NCBI RefSeq assembly: GCF_900582195.1 | Contig: NZ_UTHA01000215.1 | Span: 35,401 to 99,400 of the forward strand | From: Pseudomonas viridiflava | GTDB lineage: Bacteria; Pseudomonadota; Gammaproteobacteria; Pseudomonadales; Pseudomonadaceae | DNA length: 64,000 bases | Reading direction: 5' to 3' | In this document: positions 8,603 through 15,779 of the stretch, piece after piece | Numbering within the stretch: the stretch's first letter is position 1 | Layout: every line of letters starts with the position of its first letter | The notes under the pieces: model-generated | Databases searched by the model: none | The model's input: the letters and a program-made list of their open reading frames with translations, nothing else | What the model was told of the DNA's origin: nothing | Program-made: the position numbers and the translations under genes

Positions 8603-9334
8603 ATGTTGCCGTTGTGGATCGCCCTGCAATTTCTCAGCAGCCTGCCGATTCGCTTGCCGGGGATGCCCGAGCCGCAACAGCTGGGGCGTTCGCTGCTGTT
8701 TTATCCGTTGGTGGGATTGTTGTTTGGCGTGCTCCTCTGGGCGCTGAATCTTGTTTTGGCGGGTGCGCCGTTGCTGTTGCATGCGGCGCTGGTGCTGACC
8801 GTGTGGGTCTTGCTCAGCGGTGCACTTCACCTTGATGGTCTGGCCGACAGCGCCGATGCCTGGCTCGGCGGCTTTGGTGATCGCGAGCGCACACTGACGA
8901 TCATGAAAGATCCGCGCAGCGGGCCGATTGCGGTGGTCACGCTGGTGTTGGTGTTGTTGCTCAAGTTTGCCGCGTTGCTGGCATTGATCGAGCAGCAGCA
9001 AGGTCTTGCATTGGTCATCGTGCCGTTGCTCGGGCGGGCGGCGTTGCTCGGGTTGTTTCTGACCACGCCCTATGTGCGGCCCGGCGGGTTGGGGCAGGCG
9101 TTGGTGGATCATTTGCCGCGCAGGGCTGGTTGGTGGGTGCTGGGCTTGAGTGCGTTTGCCTGTGTGCTGATTGCCGGGTTTGCCGCGTTCGTCGCGTTGG
9201 TGATTTCGCTCGGTGTGTTTATCTGGTTGCGGCATGTGATGATGCGACGGTTGGGCGGGACGACGGGCGATACGGCAGGGGCGTTGCTGGAATTGCTGGA
9301 GATGGTGGTGCTGGTGGGAGTGGTTTTGGTCTAA
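8603..9334 (+). CDS. cobS: Adenosylcobinamide-GDP ribazoletransferase (cobalamin synthase)
   Basis: Final joining of adenosylcobinamide-GDP and alpha-ribazole at the inner membrane (CobV in the aerobic naming). The 243-aa product is strongly hydrophobic with at least six membrane segments, starts with LPLWIALQFLSSLPIRLPG and carries the family motif GALHLDGLADSADAWLGG followed by MKDPRSGPIAV. The ATG at 8603 is preceded by AAGG at 8590; it closes the cob operon and is followed by a REP doublet. Confidence 0.94.
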   Translation: MLPLWIALQFLSSLPIRLPGMPEPQQLGRSLLFYPLVGLLFGVLLWALNLVLAGAPLLLHAALVLTVWVLLSGALHLDGLADSADAWLGGFGDRERTLTIMKDPRSGPIAVVTLVLVLLLKFAALLALIEQQQGLALVIVPLLGRAALLGLFLTTPYVRPGGLGQALVDHLPRRAGWWVLGLSAFACVLIAGFAAFVALVISLGVFIWLRHVMMRRLGGTTGDTAGALLELLEMVVLVGVVLV

Positions 9335-9355
9335 GAGATTATTGCTGGATGGGCT

Positions 9356-9450
9356 GGCCCCTTCGCGAGCAAGTCGAATCGTCGCACCGTCGCTCCCACA
9401 TTTGAAATGCGATCTCCTGTGGGAGCGAGCTTGCTCGCGAAGGCGGCCTC
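9356..9450. repeat. REP doublet with a long-loop variant arm
   Basis: The right arm (9418-9445) is standard. The left arm (9358-9400) keeps both palindrome ends, but the centre carries about 16 additional bases (TCGAATCGTCGCACCG) where the normal form has none. It follows cobS and may serve as the end of the operon. Confidence 0.85.
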
Positions 9451-9504
9451 ACCGGCAGCACAATGTTATGGGTAAACTCATCTGTAACTTGATTTAACAC
9501 AGTC

Positions 9505-9520
9505 GCGGGTATATACACGC
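9505..9520. promoter_or_regulatory. MarR operator half-site 1 (imperfect palindrome)
   Basis: GCGGGTATATACACGC, an imperfect 16-bp inverted repeat only 3 bases before the ATG of the MarR gene. It matches the perfect palindrome at 9952-9967 in 15 of 16 positions, which points to one regulator binding both. Confidence 0.8.
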
Positions 9521-9523
9521 ATC

Positions 9524-9928
9524 ATGCTTCCTTCTCAGTGTTTGTGCACCAACCTGCGTCGCGCCGCGCGTGGCGTCAGCAGGCATTACGACGGCGCTCT
9601 CGACGGCTTCGGGATCAACGTTGCCCAGTATTCTTTGCTGTGCAACCTGCAGCGTCTGGATCAACCGAGCATTTCCGAACTGGCCGAAGCCATGGGCCTG
9701 GACCGCAGCACCCTCGGGCGCAATCTGCGGGTGTTGGAAGGTGAGGGGCTGGTGGCGTTGGCCGAAGGCGAGGACATGCGCAATCGCATCGTCAAACTCA
9801 CCGAAACCGGCGTGCAACGCCTGGCAGCAGCACTGCCGGCCTGGGAAGCGGCGCAGCAGCGGTTGATTGACCGACTGGGCGCCGAGAAGCGCGAAACCTT
9901 GCTCAGATTGCTGGATGAACTGGCCTGA
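9524..9928 (+). CDS. MarR-family transcriptional regulator
   Basis: A 134-aa winged-helix regulator. It has the CxxxNLRRAARGVSRHYD dimerisation start, the recognition helix around SISELAEAMGLDRSTLGRNL (residues 49-68) and a wing NRIVKLTETG. Two near-identical palindromes, one touching its own start codon and one before the next gene, suggest that it represses itself and the MFS exporter. No Shine-Dalgarno sequence precedes the ATG because the operator occupies that space, so a leaderless mRNA is possible. The early Cys-x-Cys (residues 6 and 8) could be redox sensing; this is inference. Confidence 0.9.
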   Translation: MLPSQCLCTNLRRAARGVSRHYDGALDGFGINVAQYSLLCNLQRLDQPSISELAEAMGLDRSTLGRNLRVLEGEGLVALAEGEDMRNRIVKLTETGVQRLAAALPAWEAAQQRLIDRLGAEKRETLLRLLDELA

Positions 9929-9942
9929 GGCCGGTTTTTTTC
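9920..9942 (+). terminator. Short intrinsic terminator enclosing the MarR stop codon
   Basis: Stem CTGGCC/GGCCGG with the triloop TGA, which is the stop codon itself, followed by seven T. It would separate MarR transcription from the exporter. Confidence 0.55.
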
Positions 9943-9951
9943 CAAGCTCAA

Positions 9952-9967
9952 GCGGGTATATACCCGC
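9952..9967. promoter_or_regulatory. MarR operator site 2 (perfect palindrome)
   Basis: GCGGGTATATACCCGC is a perfect 16-bp palindrome located 15 bases before the ATG of the MFS gene. The central TATATA may double as promoter -10 sequence. Confidence 0.82.
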
Positions 9968-9982
9968 AAGCGGAGAACAACA

Positions 9983-11191
9983 ATGACATCGATGTGGCGT
10001 ACGTGCGGTTGGGTGTTGCTGGGGAGTGCGCTGATCCTGGCGTTGTCATTGGGCGTGCGGCACGGCTTCGGGTTGTTTCTGTCACCGATGAGTGCACAGT
10101 TCGGCTGGGGGCGTGAGGTGTTCGCCTTCGCCATCGCTTTGCAGAATCTGATCTGGGGCCTGGCGCAGCCGTTTACCGGTGCGCTGGCCGACCGTTTCGG
10201 CGCGGCAAAAGTGGTGCTGATCGGTGGGCTGCTCTACGCGGCGGGTCTGGTGTGCATGGGCCTGTCGGACTCGGCGGTGACGCTGTCGCTGAGCGCCGGT
10301 TTGCTGATCGGTCTCGGTCTGTCCGGCACCTCGTTCTCGGTGATTCTCGGCGTCGTCGGCCGCGCCGTGCCGCCGGAGAAGCGCAGCATGGGCATGGGTA
10401 TTGCCAGCGCCGCCGGTTCGTTCGGCCAGTTCGCCATGTTGCCGGGCACCCTCGGGTTGATCGGCTGGCTCGGCTGGTCGGCGGCACTGTTGGTCCTGGG
10501 CCTGCTGGTGGCGCTGATCGTGCCGCTGGTGAGCATGCTCAAGGACAAACCGCTGCCGGTGCTTGGCCATGAACAAACCCTGTCCGAAGCGTTGCGCGAA
10601 GCCTGCTCGCATTCCGGGTTCTGGCTGCTGGCGTTCGGTTTTTTCGTTTGCGGTTTTCAGGTGGTGTTCATCGGCGTGCATCTGCCGGCCTATCTGGTCG
10701 ATCAGCACTTGCCGGCCTCCGTCGGTACCACGGTGCTGGCGTTGATCGGCCTGTTCAACATCTTCGGCACCTACACCGCCGGTTGGCTCGGCGGGCGCAT
10801 GTCCAAGCCGCGTTTGCTGACCGCGTTGTATCTGCTGCGCGCAGTGGTGATCGTGCTGTTCCTGTGGCTACCGGTGACTACTGCGTCGGCGTACCTGTTT
10901 GGCATGGCGATGGGCTTCCTGTGGTTGTCGACGGTGCCGTTGACCAACGGTACGGTGGCGACCTTGTTCGGGGTGCGAAATCTGTCCATGCTCGGCGGCA
11001 TCGTATTCCTGTTCCATCAGCTCGGCTCGTTTCTGGGCGGCTGGCTGGGTGGGGTGGTGTATGACCGAACCGGGAGTTATGACTTGATCTGGCAGGTGGC
11101 GGTTCTTTTGAGCCTGCTGGCGGCCGCGCTCAACTGGCCGGTGCGCGAGCGTCCGGTCGCACGCCTGCAAGCCGCAGTGAGTGGCGCATGA
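9983..11191 (+). CDS. MFS transporter
   Basis: A 402-aa inner-membrane protein with about 12 hydrophobic segments, of the major facilitator type related to the OFA/CynX-like single-domain exporters. Typical features are GVRHGFGLFLSPMSAQFGW after helix 1 and the loop GALADRFGAAKVVLIGG (MFS motif A-like) at about residues 67-83. The substrate cannot be read from the sequence. Control by the adjacent MarR repressor suggests export of a toxic or aromatic compound. Its stop overlaps the start of a 40-codon membrane peptide gene. Confidence 0.88.
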   Translation: MTSMWRTCGWVLLGSALILALSLGVRHGFGLFLSPMSAQFGWGREVFAFAIALQNLIWGLAQPFTGALADRFGAAKVVLIGGLLYAAGLVCMGLSDSAVTLSLSAGLLIGLGLSGTSFSVILGVVGRAVPPEKRSMGMGIASAAGSFGQFAMLPGTLGLIGWLGWSAALLVLGLLVALIVPLVSMLKDKPLPVLGHEQTLSEALREACSHSGFWLLAFGFFVCGFQVVFIGVHLPAYLVDQHLPASVGTTVLALIGLFNIFGTYTAGWLGGRMSKPRLLTALYLLRAVVIVLFLWLPVTTASAYLFGMAMGFLWLSTVPLTNGTVATLFGVRNLSMLGGIVFLFHQLGSFLGGWLGGVVYDRTGSYDLIWQVAVLLSLLAAALNWPVRERPVARLQAAVSGA

Positions 11192-11310
11192 GTCGATTCT
11201 GGCGACGATTGGCCATCACTGCACTCGGCGCCGCTGTGCTGGCGCTGGTGTGGTGGGGCTGGCAGCAGGGCGGCCTGGCCTTGATGCAGTTGGGCATGAG
11301 CATTTGCTAG
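11188..11310 (+). CDS. Small single-pass membrane peptide (40 aa)
   Basis: ATG at 11188 overlaps the MFS stop (ATGA) and opens a 40-codon frame ending at TAG 11308-11310. The product has a basic start (MSRFWRRLAI), one hydrophobic helix with several tryptophans (about residues 9-25) and a terminal Cys. Coupling to the transporter suggests an accessory subunit, but I do not recognise a family. It is easily missed because of its size. Confidence 0.6.
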   Translation: MSRFWRRLAITALGAAVLALVWWGWQQGGLALMQLGMSIC

Positions 11311-11364
11311 AAGCGGGCATGACGAGTAACGTCGAACTCTGACGACTGCTCAAGGATACTCGAC

Positions 11365-11925
11365 ATGCTGATGCGCTGGTGTGCTGTTCCCGCGTTGCTG
11401 ATGGCGTTGACCGGCCTGGTCCAGGCCGCTGATTGTCCCGAATTGCTGCAAGGCTCGCTGCCCAAGCTGCGAGCCAAGGAATCCATCGATTTGTGCAAGC
11501 AGTACGCCGACAAACCGTTGGTAGTGGTCAATACTGCAAGTTTCTGTGGTTTTGCCCCGCAGTTCGAAGGCCTTGAAGCGCTGCATAAGCGCTACGAAGG
11601 TCAAGGGCTGGAAATGCTCGGCGTGCCTTCCAATGACTTCAAGCAGGAGTCCAAGGACAGCGCCGAGACCGCCAAGGTCTGCTACGCCAACTATGGCGTG
11701 ACGTTCGCCATGACCGAGCCGCAGAAGGTCCGTGGCGATGACGCTACGCACCTGTTTCAGGTGCTGGCCACCCAGAGCAGCGCACCGAAGTGGAATTTCT
11801 ACAAATATGTGGTCGATCGCCAGGGCAAGGTCATCGCCAATTTCTCCAGCCTGACCAAGCCGGATGATCCGGAGTTTATTGCCGCGATCGAAAAGGCTAT
11901 CGCCTCGAAACCCCTTAAACCCTAG
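11365..11925 (+). CDS. Glutathione peroxidase family protein, exported
   Basis: Reduces peroxides with thiol cofactors. The 186-aa product has a signal peptide (hydrophobic to about residue 21, cleavage after VQAA) and the GPx core: NTASFCGFAPQFEGLEAL with the peroxidatic Cys (about residue 59), GVPSNDFKQES, and WNFYKYVVDRQGKVIANF with the catalytic Trp. The signal sequence places it in the periplasm, unlike cytoplasmic Gpx. The resolving-cysteine position is VCYANYGV. It precedes a bidirectional terminator shared with the convergent porin gene. Confidence 0.9.
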   Translation: MLMRWCAVPALLMALTGLVQAADCPELLQGSLPKLRAKESIDLCKQYADKPLVVVNTASFCGFAPQFEGLEALHKRYEGQGLEMLGVPSNDFKQESKDSAETAKVCYANYGVTFAMTEPQKVRGDDATHLFQVLATQSSAPKWNFYKYVVDRQGKVIANFSSLTKPDDPEFIAAIEKAIASKPLKP

Positions 11926-11963
11926 CGCTCCCACATTGGAAAAGTGGTATTTGAACAGGCATT

Positions 11964-12002
11964 AAAAAGCCCCGCCTCTGCAAAGAGAGCGGGGCTTTTT
12001 TG
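11964..12002. terminator. Bidirectional intrinsic terminator
   Basis: AAAAAGCCCCGC, a short loop, and GCGGGGCTTTTTT between the convergent peroxidase and porin genes. Confidence 0.9.
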
Positions 12003-12032
12003 TGGGCGAGGGATCAGCCTCGCCACAAAGCA

Positions 12033-13304
12033 TCAGAAGCGGTAGGTCGCGCCGACACCGAAACCGTTTGCCGAGTTTTCATACTTGGCATCGTAGGTCT
12101 GGCCACGGTTGTTTTCGTTGCGGATCTTCACCGACTCTTCCTTCAGGTACGAGTAAGCGACGTCGATAGTCAGGTCGTCGGTCGGGCTCCAGCCGGCACC
12201 GATACTGAAGATGGTGCGGTCGCCAGTCGGAATGCGTGGCGAACGGTCTTCGTTATTGGTTGGCGACTGGTCGAAGGTCAGGCCGGTACGCAGTACCCAT
12301 TCCTTGTTCAACTGGTACGAAGTACCCACGGCGTAGGCCCAGGAGTCGTGCCAGTTCTGGTCTTCGTTGATCGAACCGAACTGGCCGGCCAGCAGCGGCT
12401 GCACACCGGAGTTTTTCACGGTGATTTTTTCCAGCTGGCTCCAGCGGGTCCAGGTGGTACCGGCATACACGTTCCAGCGATCATTGATGGCCTGGGTGAC
12501 CGACAGGTCCACGGATTCCGGTGTAGTGATCTTCAGCGAAGCGTCGTACTTCTGGTTGGCGCCCAGGCCGATTGCACCCAGCACACCGTAGTTGACCTTG
12601 GTGTTGCCTTCGAGCTTGTAGTCGACTTTCGAGTGGTAGGTCAGACCGACGCGAGTGGTGTCGGTGGCTTGTACCAGCAGGCCAACGTTGTAGCCCAGTG
12701 CGGTGTCGTCACCCTTGATCTTGACCTTGCCGTCCGGGAACGCCGGAGAGATCGACAGGTTGGATTCCAGCGAACCGTCAATGCGGTTGATGGTCGGACC
12801 GAAACCGATCGATACCTTGTCGTTGAAGGCGTAGCTGACGGTCGGTTGGAAAGTGATGACTTGCACTTCGGACTTGCTGCCGAAGTAACGGCCGGCAAAG
12901 CCGTTTTCATAATCAGTGATCAGGCCGAACGGCACATAAACGCCAAGGCCGAATGCCCAGTGATCATCAATCGGTTTGACGTAGAAGCCCATAGGTACAG
13001 CAGTGAAGGGCACCATGTCGCCTTTGTTGCTGCCGCCGTTGGGGCTGGAGCTGGCATTGCTGATATCGGTATGAGCATCGACGACGGCTACGCCACCGGT
13101 CACTTGTTCGCGCTTGATGCGCGACATGCCGGCAGGGTTGCCGTAAACAGTGCTTGCGTCGTCGGCAGAAGAAGATCGCCCGGCAAAACCAGTCCCCATC
13201 CCGCTGATGCTTTGTTCATTGAGGGCAAAGCCTGCCGCAAAAATTTGAGTGGAGGCAAGGGTAACGGCGAGGCTAAGGGTGGTTTTGAGCATGACTTTTT
13301 TCAT
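12033..13304 (-). CDS. FadL/OmpP1/TodX-family outer membrane transporter
   Basis: A 423-aa outer-membrane beta-barrel for hydrophobic compounds. It has a signal peptide (MKKVMLKTTLSLAVTLASTQ..FAA), the FadL hatch region GFALNEQSISGMGTGFAG and the NPA motif in VYGNPAGMSRI, and ends in the barrel-closing aromatic GATYRF. From context it corresponds to PAO1 PA1288 (ExFadLO), reported to export oxylipins; orthology is inferred from neighbours only. An OprF-like role is excluded by the NPA signature. Confidence 0.92.
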   Translation of the reverse strand: MKKVMLKTTLSLAVTLASTQIFAAGFALNEQSISGMGTGFAGRSSSADDASTVYGNPAGMSRIKREQVTGGVAVVDAHTDISNASSSPNGGSNKGDMVPFTAVPMGFYVKPIDDHWAFGLGVYVPFGLITDYENGFAGRYFGSKSEVQVITFQPTVSYAFNDKVSIGFGPTINRIDGSLESNLSISPAFPDGKVKIKGDDTALGYNVGLLVQATDTTRVGLTYHSKVDYKLEGNTKVNYGVLGAIGLGANQKYDASLKITTPESVDLSVTQAINDRWNVYAGTTWTRWSQLEKITVKNSGVQPLLAGQFGSINEDQNWHDSWAYAVGTSYQLNKEWVLRTGLTFDQSPTNNEDRSPRIPTGDRTIFSIGAGWSPTDDLTIDVAYSYLKEESVKIRNENNRGQTYDAKYENSANGFGVGATYRF

Positions 13305-13450
13305 TATTAGAACTCCTGGTGATCACCGGGGCGGAAATTACCAAGATTTTCGCCCCAGCGCCATAGTCCGTATGCCTTGAGTTAGAGCGGTTTTGTAGGA
13401 CAATCCGACCAAAATCGCGACCTGTTGTGCGATCTTCTGAAACCGGTCGG

Positions 13451-13933
13451 TCAGCAAGCGACCTGATTCACCGTTGAAACACAGGTGTGCCAGGCATAAG
13501 TGAAGTCGCGCAGACGACCTTGGGGTTGAAAGGTCTGACGCCAGATGCGCGCCATTCCCAGCAGATCGCTGGAATCGGGGAGGGTGGGGTTTTGTTCTTC
13601 TACCAGCAGCCAGGCAATGGCGGTGGCGTAGCGCAGATTGACCGTCAGTTCCAGGTGCGGACCGGTCAGGAAAGCATGCTGACTGGCGAGGCCGCGAACC
13701 AGGCTGGCGCGTTCCGGATCGAGTGCCAGGTAATCATCCCAAAGGGCTTGATGGCGATGCTCGGCAATCCGGTAGAGACCGTGGCCACGGCGGTCATGCA
13801 AGGCGGAACCCAGGGCTGACTGGCTGGCGGCGATGCCCAGCAGCAGAGATTCGGCAGTCGCGCTGTGACGTCCCAGATAGATCAGCGTAGGACGGATCAC
13901 GTAGCGGCACAGTTCGCTGGCAGCGATACCCAT
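13451..13933 (-). CDS. Conserved protein of unknown function (160 aa)
   Basis: Predicted soluble helical protein of 160 aa with no signal peptide. It reads as normal Pseudomonas coding sequence in codon use and lies upstream of the FadL-like gene on the same strand, a position occupied in PAO1 by hypothetical PA1289 by my recollection. Features are ASELCRYVIRPTLIYLG at the start and HTCVSTVNQVAC at the end with two cysteines. No function is proposed. A 146-base gap with no clear terminator separates it from the porin. Confidence 0.75.
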   Translation of the reverse strand: MGIAASELCRYVIRPTLIYLGRHSATAESLLLGIAASQSALGSALHDRRGHGLYRIAEHRHQALWDDYLALDPERASLVRGLASQHAFLTGPHLELTVNLRYATAIAWLLVEEQNPTLPDSSDLLGMARIWRQTFQPQGRLRDFTYAWHTCVSTVNQVAC

Positions 13934-14152
13934 AAAACCCTCGGTTCTTGTTATTGATGGCGAGTCCTGAGGAGCTTGGCAGCTGTGGATCGGTTCAGGC
14001 TCGCCGCAAGCGGATCAAGCCGCTTGAGTTGAAGTGTAGTGTCATATTCGCGACGTAAAGGCCTGTTTTTAAAATATTTCCGGCTCCGAGTTATAACCGT
14101 TATATCGGATGGTGCTTAAGCGCTAACGGCAAAAAGTGAAACATCGGGCAAT

Positions 14153-14184
14153 AAAAAGCCCCGCATTTTGTGCGCGGGGCTTTT
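14153..14184. terminator. Intrinsic terminator
   Basis: AAAAAGCCCCGCATTTTGTGCGCGGGGCTTTT; T-rich on both strands. It ends the minus-strand 74-aa gene at 14207. The preceding stretch 13934-14152 holds only AT-rich promoter-like sequence for the unknown gene at 13451. Confidence 0.85.
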
Positions 14185-14206
14185 GCTTTTGCAGCCTTTT
14201 CGGCTC

Positions 14207-14431
14207 TCAGGCAATCAATGCCTGACGGGTACGGTCGATCACAGCCTGCAGCGGTTCGGCGCTGGAGTATTGATCGGGGTACAGACGCTCGCTGTGGCGG
14301 GCGATCCCGTGTTCATTGACAACGGTGAAGCTGAAGCAGCCTTTGCGAGCGGCCATGATCAGGCAGTTCATTGGAGCAAAAGCGTTGGTTAGGGTGCGAA
14401 TGGCATCCTGAGTATGGATTTGAGTAGACAT
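14207..14431 (-). CDS. Small conserved protein of unknown function (74 aa)
   Basis: A 74-aa soluble protein beginning MSTQIHTQDAIRTLTNAFAP and including CLIMAARKGCFSFTVVNEHGIARHSERLYP. AGGA lies about 13 bases before the ATG, rather far. It is followed by a strong terminator. The composition is normal for the genome. No family is recognised; a role cannot be inferred from the neighbours. Confidence 0.65.
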   Translation of the reverse strand: MSTQIHTQDAIRTLTNAFAPMNCLIMAARKGCFSFTVVNEHGIARHSERLYPDQYSSAEPLQAVIDRTRQALIA

Positions 14432-14446
14432 AGTTATTAGGTGTTC

Positions 14447-14929
14447 CTACAAATGACACGGATAAGAACCGTGCAACGTTAAAACGTTCCAGTAACGTCG
14501 ACCACCATTGGTCGAACGAAGAACCCGACTGGAACAAAGCAGCCAGTTTGAAGCGCAATCAAGTTGGCGCGCTTGGGCTGGCAGGTAGGTACTTAGGAGG
14601 GCAGGCATCACAACGAGGGCAAAGGTTCTGGGCCCGGGGTGAAGATCCTGATCAATTTGCAGGTTGGTTCGGTCAGAGTAAGTGGTCTTCGCAACACCCT
14701 TCGCATCATTGGAAGGCTGTGTTGTCGCAAGATTTACCTGGAAACCATCGAGGGGTCGTTCCCGCTTTTTTCGGTAGGGCTTCTTGGAAGAAGGCTGACC
14801 GTGGGGAGGTGTTCGACCGGAATTGACTTTCAGCTTGGTACTAACGCCGCGGATAGTAACGGATCGAAATGGGTAAAGCAAACTCCGCGCAAAAAAAGAT
14901 TGCAGGCGCAGACTCAGTCTGCTTTGCAC
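14447..14929 (-). other. Open frame upstream of the 74-aa gene, doubtful as CDS
   Basis: A 160-codon frame without stop runs antisense through this stretch. It includes a basic segment SSKKPYRKKRERPLDGF. Third-position GC is much lower than in neighbours, there is no convincing ribosome binding site, and the frame starts in a promoter-like region, so I do not call it a gene. The stretch may instead be a long 5' leader of the 74-aa gene or hold a recently degraded gene. Confidence 0.3.
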
Positions 14930-15394
14930 TTCGCCGAAATTGCCCGCAATTGGCGCACTTTATAACCGTCGGTCGCTGAAGCAATGTTTATCCACCCTGG
15001 AGTTTGACCGGTTTATCCCCAGCTAGATGGCTAAAACGAACCGAAAAAGCGCATCGATATAACCGGGTAACAGGTACTTGTGCACATTAGTTGCGCAGGC
15101 TGTAACGGCGCTGTCACATCAATCCTGACCCTGGTGGCTGCCTGCATCGAAAGTTTAAGTCAATGAAAAACATCGCTTTTTTTTGTTGGTGAAAAAATCG
15201 TCAGTTTGACTGCGAGCCCCATTCCATAAGGCTTTGCGACGGTTGGAGGGCGGTTGTCCACTGAGTTATCCACAGCTTCTGTGGATTGTCCCGAGCGCTT
15301 GCTCTAGGACGGGCGTGCCGGGTTATTTTTCGACTTTACCTGTAAGAAAAAGAGAGTAGAGTGGCGCGCCTTCCGAATCGTCCCACAGTGCTTT
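14930..15394. promoter_or_regulatory. Non-coding region with DnaA-box-like sites
   Basis: No gene is seen here. It holds TTTATCCACC at 14987-14996, TTTATCCCC at about 15012, a consensus DnaA box TTATCCACA at 15266-15274 and an inverted near-match TGTGGATTG at 15280-15288. The remainder is AT-rich and probably contains promoters for the diverging genes. Confidence 0.5.
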
Positions 15395-15718
15395 ATGAAG
15401 TTTCGCTCAGTATCAGACTCTGTTACCCCAGAACCTCCCCGTGTTACTCCGCCCAAACGTTTTACCGTTCGTGTCGCAGAATGGCTGCTCGACAGCCCGC
15501 GCCTGAGCGCCAGCCATAATGCCAAACACCTCGCTGGCCGCCTGCTCAAGCAACCGGCGCGTGAAGGTGTGGTCGCCGCGCAAAGCCGCCTCGGTCAATT
15601 GATGTGCCGCGAGTGCGGTAACGCCCGTGACCGGCGCATCGGTCAGGATCTACTGCGCCAAGCCGCCCGCGCCGGCGATCGTCGCGCGCAGCAGGAACTC
15701 GGGCAGCTCGAAGACTGA
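15395..15718 (+). CDS. Small Sel1-repeat-like protein (107 aa)
   Basis: A 107-aa protein whose C-terminal half resembles one to two Sel1/TPR-like helical repeats (AREGVVAAQSRLGQLMC.. and GQDLLRQAARAGDRRAQQELGQL). The N-terminal 40 residues are proline-rich and basic. It has no signal peptide. Sel1 repeats mediate protein contacts; a partner cannot be named. A second small Sel1 protein sits at 36865. Confidence 0.75.
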   Translation: MKFRSVSDSVTPEPPRVTPPKRFTVRVAEWLLDSPRLSASHNAKHLAGRLLKQPAREGVVAAQSRLGQLMCRECGNARDRRIGQDLLRQAARAGDRRAQQELGQLED

Positions 15719-15779
15719 GCTGTCCAAGACCTGACACCTTGGTTAACCTTCAGGCTTTACAAGATCGGCGGGAGTGGCT

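Noticed and set aside
12000..13310. 436-codon plus-strand frame opposite the porin
   Set aside because: Antisense of a FadL-family gene with signal peptide and barrel end; no motifs on the plus strand.
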